A stretch of DNA of 64,000 nt from Pseudomonadota bacterium. Its GTDB lineage: Bacteria > Pseudomonadota > Alphaproteobacteria > Sphingomonadales > Sphingomonadaceae. Below, piece after piece: positions 1 through 8,127 of this stretch. The stretch's first letter is position 1. Every line of letters starts with the position of its first letter. The notes under the pieces were generated by a model. That model did no database searches. It was not told the DNA's origin and saw only the letters and a list, made by a program, of their open reading frames with translations. The stretch lies in contig JAEXAW010000002.1 of NCBI GenBank assembly GCA_023458055.1, positions 1-64,000 on the forward strand, read 5' to 3'. A program made the translations under genes and the position numbers.

Positions 1-2
1 CG

Positions 3-1862
3 CTGCTCGCCGACCAGCCCTTGACCGGCGGGCTGGAGCCGCGCCTTGGCGACGCGCATCTGCGCGTGCTGACCATCGTGGGATTCCCGACCGCGACGAC
101 GCCGGGCCTGCTCGACGAAATGAACCGCCTGCCGTTTCCCTACAGGTGGAGCACGCGCGCGATCCTGCTCGACAAGACCGACGCGACGCGGCTGCTGACC
201 CGCATCCGCCGCCAATGGTTTGCGAAGCGTAAGAGCATCGCCGCGATTCTGAAAGAGGTGATGACCAACGAGGCGTCCGCGCTGGTGGACACCGACGCGG
301 CCAACAAGGCGCTCGACGCCGACATGGCCTTGCAGGAACTCGGCGCGGACGTGGCAGGCATGGCATATGTCACCGCCACAGTCACCGTTTGGGATGCCGA
401 CCCGCGCATAGCCGACGAGAAGCTGCGCCTGGTCGAGAAGATCGTTCAGGGGCGCGACTTCACCGCCATGCCCGAGAGCGTCAACGCGGTTGACGCATGG
501 CTCGGCAGCCTGCCGGGACACGCCTACGCCAATGTCCGGCAGCCGCCGATCAGCACTTTGAATCTCGCCCACATGATCCCGCTGTCGGCGGTGTGGGCGG
601 GGCCGGAACGGGACGAGCATTTCGGCGCACCCCCTCTGCTTTACGCAAAGACCGAAGGCTCCACGCCGTTCCGGCTAAGTCTCCATGTCGGCGACGTAGG
701 CCACACCCTTGTCGTCGGTCCCACGGGCGCGGGAAAGAGCGTGTTGCTCGCCCTCATGGCGCTCCAGTTCCGGCGCTATGCGGGATCGCAGGTTTTCGCC
801 TTCGACTTCGGTGGCAGCATCCGTGCCGCCTCGCTCGCCATGGGCGGCGACTGGCACGACCTTGGCGGCGGGCTGACAGAAGGGGCCGAGGCGTCCGTCT
901 CGCTCCAGCCGCTTGCCCGCATCCATGACACCTATGAACGCGCATGGGCGGCGGACTGGATCGCCGCCATCCTCATGCGCGAAGGCATCGCCATCACGCC
1001 CGAGGTGAAGGAATATCTTTGGACGGCGCTGACTTCGCTCGCCTCGGCCCCGGTCGGCGAGCGCACGATCACCGGCCTTGCGGTGCTGCTGCAATCCAAC
1101 GATCTGAAACAGGCGCTCCGGCCGTTCTGCGTCGGCGGTGCCTATGGCCGGCTGCTCGACGCCGAAGCCGAACACCTCGGCTCGGCGGGCGTGCAGGCGT
1201 TCGAGATCGAGGGGCTTGTCGGGACCGGCGCGGCCCCGGCCGTGCTCGCCTATCTGTTCCATCGGATTGGCGACCGGCTCGACGGACGCCCCACGCTGCT
1301 CATCATCGACGAGGGTTGGCTTGCGCTCGACGATGAAGGTTTCGCCGGCCAGCTCCGCGAATGGCTGAAAACGCTGCGCAAGAAAAACGCATCGGTCATC
1401 TTCGCCACGCAAAGCCTGTCCGACATTGACGGCAGCAACATCGCGCCCGCCATCATCGAGAGCTGCCCGACGCGGCTCTTGCTGCCGAACGAGCGCGCCA
1501 TCGAGCCGCAGATCACCGAGATTTATCGGCGTTTCGGGTTGAATGATCGCCAGATCGAAATCCTCGCAAGGGCCACGCCCAAACGGGATTATTACTGCCA
1601 AAGCCGCAGGGGCAATCGCCTGTTCGAGCTTGGCCTGTCCGAAGTCGGCCTCGCGCTCTGCGCCGCATCCGCCAAATCCGACCAGACGCTCATTGCGCAG
1701 ATCGTCGCCGAACACGGCCGCGACGGCTTCCTCGCCGCATGGCTACGCGCGCGCGGCGTCGAATGGGCGGCCGAGCTGATCCCCAACCTCACCAATCTTG
1801 CCGACCGGCCGGAATCCACCGCGCCGGCCCGGCTCGATACCACACAGGAGATTCTTCCATGA
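3..1862 (+). CDS. trbE: TrbE, conjugal transfer ATPase (5' end outside window)
   Basis: VirB4/CagE-class ATPase that powers pilus assembly and DNA transfer at the inner membrane. About 620 residues are present; the family usually has roughly 800 to 850, so the N-terminal part lies upstream of base 1. A Walker A motif (GPTGAGKS) is near residue 240 of the visible part and a Walker B motif (LLIIDEGW) near 432, followed by a conserved FATQSL segment. The stop overlaps the trbJ start in an ATGA, as in a translationally coupled operon. The TTG at position 21 is an open-frame artefact of the window edge and not the true start. Confidence 0.95.
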   Translation: MLADQPLTGGLEPRLGDAHLRVLTIVGFPTATTPGLLDEMNRLPFPYRWSTRAILLDKTDATRLLTRIRRQWFAKRKSIAAILKEVMTNEASALVDTDAANKALDADMALQELGADVAGMAYVTATVTVWDADPRIADEKLRLVEKIVQGRDFTAMPESVNAVDAWLGSLPGHAYANVRQPPISTLNLAHMIPLSAVWAGPERDEHFGAPPLLYAKTEGSTPFRLSLHVGDVGHTLVVGPTGAGKSVLLALMALQFRRYAGSQVFAFDFGGSIRAASLAMGGDWHDLGGGLTEGAEASVSLQPLARIHDTYERAWAADWIAAILMREGIAITPEVKEYLWTALTSLASAPVGERTITGLAVLLQSNDLKQALRPFCVGGAYGRLLDAEAEHLGSAGVQAFEIEGLVGTGAAPAVLAYLFHRIGDRLDGRPTLLIIDEGWLALDDEGFAGQLREWLKTLRKKNASVIFATQSLSDIDGSNIAPAIIESCPTRLLLPNERAIEPQITEIYRRFGLNDRQIEILARATPKRDYYCQSRRGNRLFELGLSEVGLALCAASAKSDQTLIAQIVAEHGRDGFLAAWLRARGVEWAAELIPNLTNLADRPESTAPARLDTTQEILP

Positions 1863-2632
1863 CCTATCCCAAGTTCGTCGGGGCCTCGGCCCTTGCGCTG
1901 GCGCTCGCCGTGCCCGTCGCGCTGTCGCCTATGCTGGCAAGCCCGGCCCATGCGCAATTCGGCTTCGGCCGCATCGTCTATGACCCGAGCAACTACGCGC
2001 AGAACGTGCTCACGGCAGCGCGCACGCTGGAGCAGATCAACAACCAGATCACCAGCCTCCAGAACGAGGCGCAGATGCTCATCAATCAGGCCCGTAATCT
2101 GGCGAGCCTGCCGTATTCGTCGCTCCAGCAGCTCCAGCAGAACGTCCAGCGCACGCAGCAGCTTCTCGGCCAAGCGCAGAACATCGCGTTCGAGGTCGGG
2201 CAGATCGACCAAGCGTTCCAGCAGCAATATGGCAATGTCTCGCTATCGGCGACCGACGCCCAGCTTGTCGCCGATGCACGTAGCCGCTGGGAGAACACGG
2301 TCGGCGGCTTGCAGGACGCCATGCGCGTGCAGGCGGGTGCGGTCGGCAACATCGACAGCAACCGCGCCGAGATGGCCGCGCTTGTCGGCGAGAGCCAAGG
2401 CGCAAGCGGGGCGCTGCAAGCCACGCAGGCCGGCAACCAGCTCCTTGCCCTCCAGTCGCAGCAGCTTTCCGACCTGATCGCGGTCATCTCGGCGAACGGC
2501 CGGGCCGACGCGCTCACGGAGGCCGAGCGCGCGACCGCCGCCGAACAGGGTCGCATCCAGCGCGAGCGGTTCCTGACGCCCGGCAGCGGCTACCAGCCGG
2601 GCAACGCGCAGATGTTCAACGGCAACAACTGA
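1859..2632 (+). CDS. trbJ: TrbJ, P-type conjugative transfer protein
   Basis: Periplasmic VirB5-like component of the mating apparatus, 257 residues. A signal peptide runs from residue 1 to about 32 and ends in ASPAHAQ. The mature protein is Gln- and Ala-rich and predicted helical, with repeated QNVQRTQQLLGQAQNI-like segments, as in the TrbJ family. The ATG overlaps the trbE stop and is preceded by an AGGAG 9 bases upstream. A longer in-frame reading to position 1739 exists but lies within trbE and would bury the signal peptide. Confidence 0.93.
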   Translation: MTYPKFVGASALALALAVPVALSPMLASPAHAQFGFGRIVYDPSNYAQNVLTAARTLEQINNQITSLQNEAQMLINQARNLASLPYSSLQQLQQNVQRTQQLLGQAQNIAFEVGQIDQAFQQQYGNVSLSATDAQLVADARSRWENTVGGLQDAMRVQAGAVGNIDSNRAEMAALVGESQGASGALQATQAGNQLLALQSQQLSDLIAVISANGRADALTEAERATAAEQGRIQRERFLTPGSGYQPGNAQMFNGNN

Positions 2633-2646
2633 CGGGGAGGCTCGCC

Positions 2647-2913
2647 ATGGACGGCAAGATGCTGGCGCGGCTTGCGGCCGTTGTATTCATCGCCATCGCC
2701 GTCACGGCGACCGCAATCGACATGGCGCGGAAGGACGAACCTTCCGCGCCACGGCCCGCATCGGCCCTCCAGCCCCCGGCCGATCCGCTGCGCGAAAGCC
2801 TGCGCCGTTGCCAGCAGCTCGGCGAGGCGGCGGCGGGTGACGCCGACTGCCTCGCCGCGTGGGCTGAATCCCGCGACCGCTTCCTCGGCCGTGGCCGCAG
2901 CGAGGCGCGCTGA
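2647..2913 (+). CDS. TrbK-like putative entry exclusion protein
   Basis: Small protein of 88 residues with one N-terminal membrane segment (about residues 8-24), a proline- and alanine-rich linker and a C-terminal part with two cysteines (RRCQQLG and DADCLAAW). This matches the alternative TrbK proteins that sit between trbJ and trbL in alphaproteobacterial elements; some TrbK proteins block entry of related elements. Its position 14 bases after trbJ and 2 bases before trbL supports the assignment. Exclusion activity is inferred from context. Confidence 0.75.
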   Translation: MDGKMLARLAAVVFIAIAVTATAIDMARKDEPSAPRPASALQPPADPLRESLRRCQQLGEAAAGDADCLAAWAESRDRFLGRGRSEAR

Positions 2914-2915
2914 CC

Positions 2916-4277
2916 ATGGGAAACACGGGCGTCATCGACAATTTCCTCGGCGTATTCACCAGCTACATCGACAGCGGGTTCGGGCTGTTGTCCGGCGAAG
3001 TCGCCTTCATCGCCACCACCCTGATCGTCATCGACGTGACGCTCGCCGCGCTCTTTTGGGCATGGGGCGCAGACGATGATGTGGTCGCCCGGCTGGTGAA
3101 AAAAACGCTGTTCGTCGGCGTCTTCGCCTACATCATTTCAAACTGGAACAACCTCGCGCGTATCGTCTTCGAGAGCTTCGCCGGCCTCGGACTGATGGCT
3201 TCGGGCACCGGCTTTTCCGTCACCGATCTGATGCGGCCGGGCCGCGTGGCGCAGACCGGCCTCGATGCCGGCCGCCCGCTGCTCGACTCCATTTCCGACC
3301 TGATGGGCTGGATCGCCTTTTTTGAAAACTTCATCCAGATCGCTTGCCTGCTGTTCGCGTGGGCGCTGGTCGTGCTGGCTTTCTTCATCCTCGCCATCCA
3401 GCTTTTCGTCACCCTGATCGAGTTCAAATTGGTGACGCTCGCCGGCTTTGTGCTGATTCCGTTCGGCTTGTTCGGCAAGACCGCGTTCATGGCCGAGAAG
3501 GTCTTGGGCAACGTGGTGTCGTCCGGCATCAAGGTCTTGGTCCTTGCCGTTATCATCGGCATCGGCAGCACCTTGTTTTCGCAATTCACGGCCGGTTTCG
3601 GCGGGGCGACCCCGACCATCGACGACGCCATGGCGATTGTGCTGGCAGCCCTGTCGCTGCTTGGCCTCGGCATCTTCGGTCCCGGTATCGCCAACGGCAT
3701 CGTCTCGGGCGGCCCGCAGCTTGGCGCGGGTGCTGCCGTGGGAACCGGGCTTGCGGTCGCAGGTGCAGCCGTCGCCGCTGGCGGCGGGGCCATGCTCGCC
3801 GCCAAGGGCGGGGCCGCTGCCCTGTCCGGCGGGGCCGCGGCCGTCCGCGGTGGTGCGGCCACCGCGGGCGCGGCGACCGCAGCCTATAGCGTCGGCTCGT
3901 TTGGCCAATCCGGTGCGGCCGGCGTCACCTCCGGCCTCGGCGGTGTGGCGCGGGCCGCAGGGTCGGCGGCTATCTCGCCCCTCAAACGCGCCGCCGCGCG
4001 CGCCAGCGAATCCGTCAAATCCAGCTTCTCCGCTGGTGCGAAAGCCGGATTCGGCGCGTCGGGCGGCAGCTCGACCATGGGCACAGTCGGCGGCGCGAGC
4101 GTCGATCCCGCCGCAGCAGCATCCGGCCCGGCCGGCAGCCCGCCCGCATGGGCGCAGCAGATGCGCCGCTCGCAGGCAATGAACCACGGCACCACGATGG
4201 CCGCCCATGCGGTGCGGTCTGGCGACAGTCACGGCTCCGGTTCCTCCGTCAACCTTTCCGAAAGTGACCGCTCATGA
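2916..4277 (+). CDS. trbL: TrbL, conjugal transfer channel membrane protein
   Basis: VirB6-like polytopic inner-membrane component of the secretion channel, 453 residues. Several hydrophobic segments fill residues 25 to 270. The remainder is a Gly/Ala/Ser-rich low-complexity tail (about 280-453), usual for the C-terminal part of TrbL. The start follows the trbK-like stop by 2 bases, and the stop overlaps the trbF ATG (ATGA). Confidence 0.93.
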   Translation: MGNTGVIDNFLGVFTSYIDSGFGLLSGEVAFIATTLIVIDVTLAALFWAWGADDDVVARLVKKTLFVGVFAYIISNWNNLARIVFESFAGLGLMASGTGFSVTDLMRPGRVAQTGLDAGRPLLDSISDLMGWIAFFENFIQIACLLFAWALVVLAFFILAIQLFVTLIEFKLVTLAGFVLIPFGLFGKTAFMAEKVLGNVVSSGIKVLVLAVIIGIGSTLFSQFTAGFGGATPTIDDAMAIVLAALSLLGLGIFGPGIANGIVSGGPQLGAGAAVGTGLAVAGAAVAAGGGAMLAAKGGAAALSGGAAAVRGGAATAGAATAAYSVGSFGQSGAAGVTSGLGGVARAAGSAAISPLKRAAARASESVKSSFSAGAKAGFGASGGSSTMGTVGGASVDPAAAASGPAGSPPAWAQQMRRSQAMNHGTTMAAHAVRSGDSHGSGSSVNLSESDRS

Positions 4278-4963
4278 GCATCTTCAAACGACCAGCAACC
4301 CATTACGGCAAGACGCCGGAACCCGAGACGCCCTATCAGCGCGCCGCGCAAGTCTGGGACGAGCGTATCGGCTCGGCCCGCGTGCAGGCGAAGAACTGGC
4401 GGCTCATGGCCTTCGGTTCCCTGATCCTGTCGGCCGGATTCGCCTCGGCATTGGTCTGGCAGTCCGCACGCGGGACCGTGGTGCCGTGGGTGGTGCAGGT
4501 CGATAATCTTGGTCAGGCGCAGACCGTCGCGCCTGCCAATGCCGACTATCGCCCGACCGATCCGCAGATTGCTTTCCATCTCGGCCGCTTCATCGAGCAG
4601 GTCCGCGCGATCCCGGCCGACGCGATCATTGTCCGCCAGAACTGGCTTCGCGCCTATGAATGGACCACGGATCGCGGCGCGGCGGCATTGAACGACTACG
4701 CCCGCGCCAATGATCCCTTCGCCAAGGTCGGCCGCCAGCAGGTCGCCGTCGAGGTGTCGAGCGTCATTCGGGCCTCGCCCAACAGCTTCCGCGTCGCATG
4801 GACGGAAAGGCACTTCGAGAACGGCCAGCTTTCCACCACGGAACGATGGACGGCCATCCTCACCATCGTCATCCAGCCGCCGCGCGACGCCGAGCGCCTG
4901 CGCGCCAATCCGCTGGGAATCTACGTCAATGCAATTTCGTGGTCGCGGGAGATGAGCCAATGA
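4274..4963 (+). CDS. trbF: TrbF, conjugal transfer protein
   Basis: VirB8-like bitopic inner-membrane protein that nucleates assembly of the transfer complex, 229 residues. One membrane segment lies near residues 43-60 after a cytoplasmic N-terminus, followed by a periplasmic NTF2-fold domain with the conserved WTE and W(T)A stretches. The start overlaps trbL. The TGA stop at 4961-4963 overlaps an ATG at 4960, which is where trbG should begin. Confidence 0.95.
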   Translation: MSIFKRPATHYGKTPEPETPYQRAAQVWDERIGSARVQAKNWRLMAFGSLILSAGFASALVWQSARGTVVPWVVQVDNLGQAQTVAPANADYRPTDPQIAFHLGRFIEQVRAIPADAIIVRQNWLRAYEWTTDRGAAALNDYARANDPFAKVGRQQVAVEVSSVIRASPNSFRVAWTERHFENGQLSTTERWTAILTIVIQPPRDAERLRANPLGIYVNAISWSREMSQ

Positions 4964-6360
4964 AAGCGTCAGCTTGCATCAATCACCTCGCTGATCTTCC
5001 CCTCGGAAATCACGAAGAAAGATGTACCCGTCATCTCGATCTCTTGCCCGGCCTTCCAGCCATTGGGCAGGTCGGTTTTGACCTTGGCGCGATAGCCGAT
5101 GCGCACGGCTGCACGGTCGTCTATCGCGATACAGTCGAGGATCGTCTGTTCTCTTTCAGCAAACAACTGGACGCCCTGTTCCGCCAGCGCGCGAAATGCC
5201 TCGATCCCGTGCGTTTCGTTCGTCGTCTCTCCGTTCGATCTGTTGATAAACCGAACGTCGCCCGACAGGCAGTCGAACATCGCCTGAACATTCATCCTGT
5301 TGTAGGCGTCGATATACCGGGCAACAATCGTCGGCACAGAATCCATTCTGCTGGTTCCTCCTTACTGATCCTGAAGTCGCTAACCTATGCGATTTTTGCG
5401 GCGGCGTTTGCAATTACTTTGGCAGGCTGCGCGACCAACCGGACACCGCAATTCAGCTACGACGCCAGCGTGCCGCCGCTGCCGACCGTGCAGGCGGCGG
5501 CAACCGACAATACGCCCCGGCCGCTGCATGTGCCCCCCGCATGGACCGTGGCGCGCGGCGGCACCGCCGCAGGCACGCCGACCGGCCGCGTCGAGAACGC
5601 CAACGCAGCCGCCCGCGTCGAGCCGCGCCGCGAAGGCTACTACAATGCGATCCAGATTTATCCGTGGTCGGAAGGCGCGCTCTATCAGGTCTATGCCGCA
5701 GTCGGGCAGATCACCACCATTGCGCTGGAGCCGGGCGAGAGCCTGACAGGCGCGGGGCCGATCGCGGCGGGCGACACCGCCCGCTGGATCATCGGCGACA
5801 CCGAGAGCGGCAGCGGCGCAAACCGTCGTGTCCATATCCTCGTGAAGCCCACGCGGCCGGACATTTCCACCAACCTTGTCGTCACCACTGACCGGCGCAC
5901 TTACATGCTCGAGCTGCGCGCGCGGGAATCGCTCTACATGCCTTCCGTCGCATGGTCCTATCCCGCAACGCCCGGCCAGCGCCGAGCCGTTCCGGCCGCG
6001 CCGATCATCCCGGCCGAGGCGGCGCGGAACTATCGCTATGGATTGCAGGTGCAGGGCGACAGCCCGCCATGGCGGCCGGTTTCCATCTTCGACGATGGAC
6101 GCCGCGTCTATGTCGTCTTCCCGGCCGGGATCGTGCAGGGCGAGATGCCGCCGATCTTCGTGCTTGGATCGAACGGCGAGCCGCAGATCGTCAATTCCCG
6201 CATCCACCAGAACGTCCTGATCGTGGACCGCCTGTTCGGCGCGGCCGAGCTGCGCCTTGGCAGCGGAAACCGCCAGCAGGTCGTCAGGATCGTCCGCACC
6301 AACCCGACGCAGGCCGCAGCAGAGCCGGCCGGCGCAACCACGGGAGGATCGTCCTCATGA
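4960..6360 (+). CDS. trbG: TrbG, conjugal transfer protein with an in-frame N-terminal insertion
   Basis: VirB9-like periplasmic/outer-membrane component. The recognisable protein begins at codon 5374 (KSLTYAIFAAAFAITLAGCA, a signal sequence with a lipobox-like LAGC) and carries the usual VirB9/TrbG core to 6360. The ATG that overlaps trbF at 4960 is separated from this signal sequence by 411 bases, exactly 137 codons, with no stop in this frame. Read from 4960 the product is 466 residues with a buried signal peptide. The only in-frame near-starts close to the signal peptide are CTG codons at 5365 and 5371, without a good ribosome binding site. The gene may be impaired, fused, or re-initiated. 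The trbI ATG overlaps the stop. Confidence 0.85.
   Translation: MKASACINHLADLPLGNHEERCTRHLDLLPGLPAIGQVGFDLGAIADAHGCTVVYRDTVEDRLFSFSKQLDALFRQRAKCLDPVRFVRRLSVRSVDKPNVARQAVEHRLNIHPVVGVDIPGNNRRHRIHSAGSSLLILKSLTYAIFAAAFAITLAGCATNRTPQFSYDASVPPLPTVQAAATDNTPRPLHVPPAWTVARGGTAAGTPTGRVENANAAARVEPRREGYYNAIQIYPWSEGALYQVYAAVGQITTIALEPGESLTGAGPIAAGDTARWIIGDTESGSGANRRVHILVKPTRPDISTNLVVTTDRRTYMLELRARESLYMPSVAWSYPATPGQRRAVPAAPIIPAEAARNYRYGLQVQGDSPPWRPVSIFDDGRRVYVVFPAGIVQGEMPPIFVLGSNGEPQIVNSRIHQNVLIVDRLFGAAELRLGSGNRQQVVRIVRTNPTQAAAEPAGATTGGSSS
4961..5375. repeat. Insert in trbG bounded by TGAA direct repeats
   Basis: Joining ATG at 4960 to the AAG codon at 5374 would restore a normal trbG start (M-K-S-L-T-Y). 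The intervening insertion is flanked by TGAA at 4961-4964 and at 5372-5375, which could be a 4-base target duplication. No terminal inverted repeats, transposase or attC-like hairpin are seen; only 4 bases separate the left boundary from the antisense gene's stop. Four-base repeats are weak evidence on their own. Confidence 0.5.
4969..5346 (-). CDS. NTF2-like/SnoaL-like small protein, antisense inside trbG
   Basis: Complete gene of 125 residues on the opposite strand to trbG. The sequence fits the nuclear-transport-factor-2-like fold family (start IVARYIDAYNRMNVQAMF, then GDVRFIN, ending in FFVISEGKISEVIDAS). A strong AAGGAGG lies just upstream of its ATG, within the insert. The insert is visibly less GC-rich than flanking trb genes. 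There is room for only about 25 bases upstream, so no promoter of its own is evident. The substrate is unknown; members include isomerases, hydrolases and non-catalytic binding proteins. Confidence 0.75.
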   Translation of the reverse strand: MDSVPTIVARYIDAYNRMNVQAMFDCLSGDVRFINRSNGETTNETHGIEAFRALAEQGVQLFAEREQTILDCIAIDDRAAVRIGYRAKVKTDLPNGWKAGQEIEMTGTSFFVISEGKISEVIDAS

Positions 6361-7484
6361 GCGATACCGAAACCGCTGCACCCATGCGCCTGCGCGCTGA
6401 ATCGCCCCGCGTCACCCGCCTGTCTCGCAAGATGCTGGCAGGCGTCGGGGCCGTCGCGCTTCTCGGCATCGGCGGGGCGCTGATCTACGCGCTCCAGACC
6501 CGCGACGGGGGACCGGGCGGCGACGAACTCTATTCGACCGAGAACCGCCCCACGGCGGACGGCCTGTCCGGCCTGCCGAGCGACTATAGCGGGCCGGCGC
6601 TCGGCCCGGCGCTGCCGGGGGATTTGGGCCGTCCGATCCTCGACGCGCAGAACCGGGGGCAGCCCATCGTGACGCCGGCCATCACCACGCCCGCTGTCGA
6701 TCCAGAGGAAGAACGCCGCCGCGCCGAGGAAGAAGCCGCACGCTTGAGCAACGTCTTTTTCCAGTCCGGCCCGCGAACGGGAGCGCCGGCAGGGACGGCC
6801 ATGCCCGGCCTCGGCGGGCTTGGCCTCGGCGGACAGCCCGCGACACAGGATCGCCACGCGGCATTTCTCAATGGACCCGTGGACCGGCAGACCGTCGCCC
6901 CGGATCGCGTCGCGCCGCCGGCATCGCCCTATATCCTTCAGGCCGGGGCCGTGATCCCGGCCGCGTTGATAACCGGCATCCGTTCCGATCTGCCCGGCCA
7001 GATCACGGCCCAAGTCACCGAGAACGTCTATGACAGCCCGACCGGCTCGCTGCTGTTGATCCCGCAGGGCACCCGTATCATCGGCCAATACGATGATGGC
7101 GTGACCTTCGGCCAGCGCCGCGTGTTGCTGGTGTGGAATCGCCTGATCCTGCCGGGCGGCCGCTCCATCGTTCTGGAGCGCCTGCCGGGCGCGGATGCCA
7201 GCGGCTATGCCGGGCTTGAGGATGGGGTCGATTATCATTGGTGGGATCTAATGAAGGCCGCAGGGCTGTCCACGCTGCTTGCAGTCGGCTCGGAGCTGGC
7301 GACGAGCGACGAGCACCGGCTGATCCGCGCCATCCGCGACGGGGCGCAGGATACCGTCAATCAGGCGGGTCAGCAGATCGTGCAGCGCCAATTGCAGGTC
7401 GCGCCGACGCTGACCATCCGGCCGGGCTTCCCGGTCAGGATCATCGTCACCCGCGATTTAGTATTCGAGCCAGCAGGAGGTTGA
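6357..7484 (+). CDS. trbI: TrbI, conjugal transfer protein
   Basis: VirB10-like protein that spans the envelope and couples inner-membrane ATPases to the outer channel, 375 residues. A cytoplasmic N-terminus is followed by one membrane segment near residues 26-42, a Pro/Gly-rich periplasmic linker, and the conserved C-terminal VirB10 barrel (ILQAGAVIPAALITGIRSDL, then LLIPQGTRIIGQYD). The ATG overlaps the trbG stop. An upstream in-frame extension to 5952 is only the shadow frame of trbG. Confidence 0.95.
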   Translation: MSDTETAAPMRLRAESPRVTRLSRKMLAGVGAVALLGIGGALIYALQTRDGGPGGDELYSTENRPTADGLSGLPSDYSGPALGPALPGDLGRPILDAQNRGQPIVTPAITTPAVDPEEERRRAEEEAARLSNVFFQSGPRTGAPAGTAMPGLGGLGLGGQPATQDRHAAFLNGPVDRQTVAPDRVAPPASPYILQAGAVIPAALITGIRSDLPGQITAQVTENVYDSPTGSLLLIPQGTRIIGQYDDGVTFGQRRVLLVWNRLILPGGRSIVLERLPGADASGYAGLEDGVDYHWWDLMKAAGLSTLLAVGSELATSDEHRLIRAIRDGAQDTVNQAGQQIVQRQLQVAPTLTIRPGFPVRIIVTRDLVFEPAGG

Positions 7485-7486
7485 CC

Positions 7487-7708
7487 ATGACGAAACTGAA
7501 ACTCGGCCCGCTGCCCGACGACAAGCCCGTAAAGGTCATGCTGGAGCTGCCCGCGACCCTCAACCGCGATCTGATCGTCTATGCCGAGGTGCTGGCTCGC
7601 CAGAGCGGCCAGCCCGTCGCCGATCCCGCCAAACTCATCGTGCCGATGCTTCAACACTTCATCGCTACGGATCGCGGTTTCGCCAAGGCGCGGCGGGCCG
7701 CCAGCTAA
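7487..7708 (+). CDS. DUF2274 protein at the end of the trb operon
   Basis: Small protein of 73 residues starting MTKLKLGPLPDDKPVKVMLE. It belongs to the DUF2274 group that regularly follows trbI in proteobacterial conjugative elements; its role is not known. The ATG lies 2 bases after the trbI stop and has AGGAGG upstream. Its length is typical, and it appears to be the last gene of the operon. Confidence 0.85.
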   Translation: MTKLKLGPLPDDKPVKVMLELPATLNRDLIVYAEVLARQSGQPVADPAKLIVPMLQHFIATDRGFAKARRAAS

Positions 7709-7848
7709 GTCCCATTCCGGCAGGGGGTGCCGCCAGCGCATAGGCGCAAATGCGGCACGCTACACGCCGCTGACCTCGCTGCATGGTTCGCCTAGTTTCG
7801 GGAGCCTCCGGTTGCCCGGAATCCCGTTGAACATGGCTTAACGTGGTT

Positions 7849-8127
7849 ATGAAGATGAGTGATCCAACATCTGCGCTGGGTAAACGGACGATTCGCAGGC
7901 ATCAGCTTCGAGAACTCGTTCCCCTTGCTGACACTACAATCTACGACATGGAGCAACGGGGTGAATTTCCCCAACGGTTCTATCTGACGGCCCGGTGCGT
8001 GGTTTGGGACTTGGCCGAGGTGGAGGCTTGGCTTGAAGAACGTCGCCAAGCCTCCAGAGAGAAAGCTATCAAACGTGCGCCGTCTCCTGATGTGAAGCTC
8101 AGGAAATTCCGGCCCGTCAAACGCTAG
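7849..8127 (+). CDS. AlpA-family DNA-binding regulator / excisionase-like protein
   Basis: About 92 residues with a MerR/AlpA-type winged helix: IRRHQLRELVPLADTTIYDMEQRGEFP followed by a VVWDLAEVEAWLEERR segment. Such proteins in integrated elements usually act as directionality factors or activate the integrase. The start is uncertain: GTG 7843, ATG 7849 and ATG 7855 are all in frame and none has a strong ribosome binding site. Its 3' end overlaps the convergent integrase gene by 11 bases. Confidence 0.8.
   Translation: MKMSDPTSALGKRTIRRHQLRELVPLADTTIYDMEQRGEFPQRFYLTARCVVWDLAEVEAWLEERRQASREKAIKRAPSPDVKLRKFRPVKR

Noticed and set aside
3138..4232. Long minus-strand open frame opposite trbL
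   Set aside because: Antisense shadow of a GC-rich gene; no family pattern or ribosome binding site.
4798..4959. Open frame running from inside trbF into trbG
   Set aside because: It is the out-of-frame shadow of trbF; trbG starts no earlier than the ATGA overlap at 4960.
4961..5375. Integron gene cassette
   Set aside because: Only 4 bases follow the stop of the antisense gene before the boundary, and no attC-type imperfect palindrome or core site was found.
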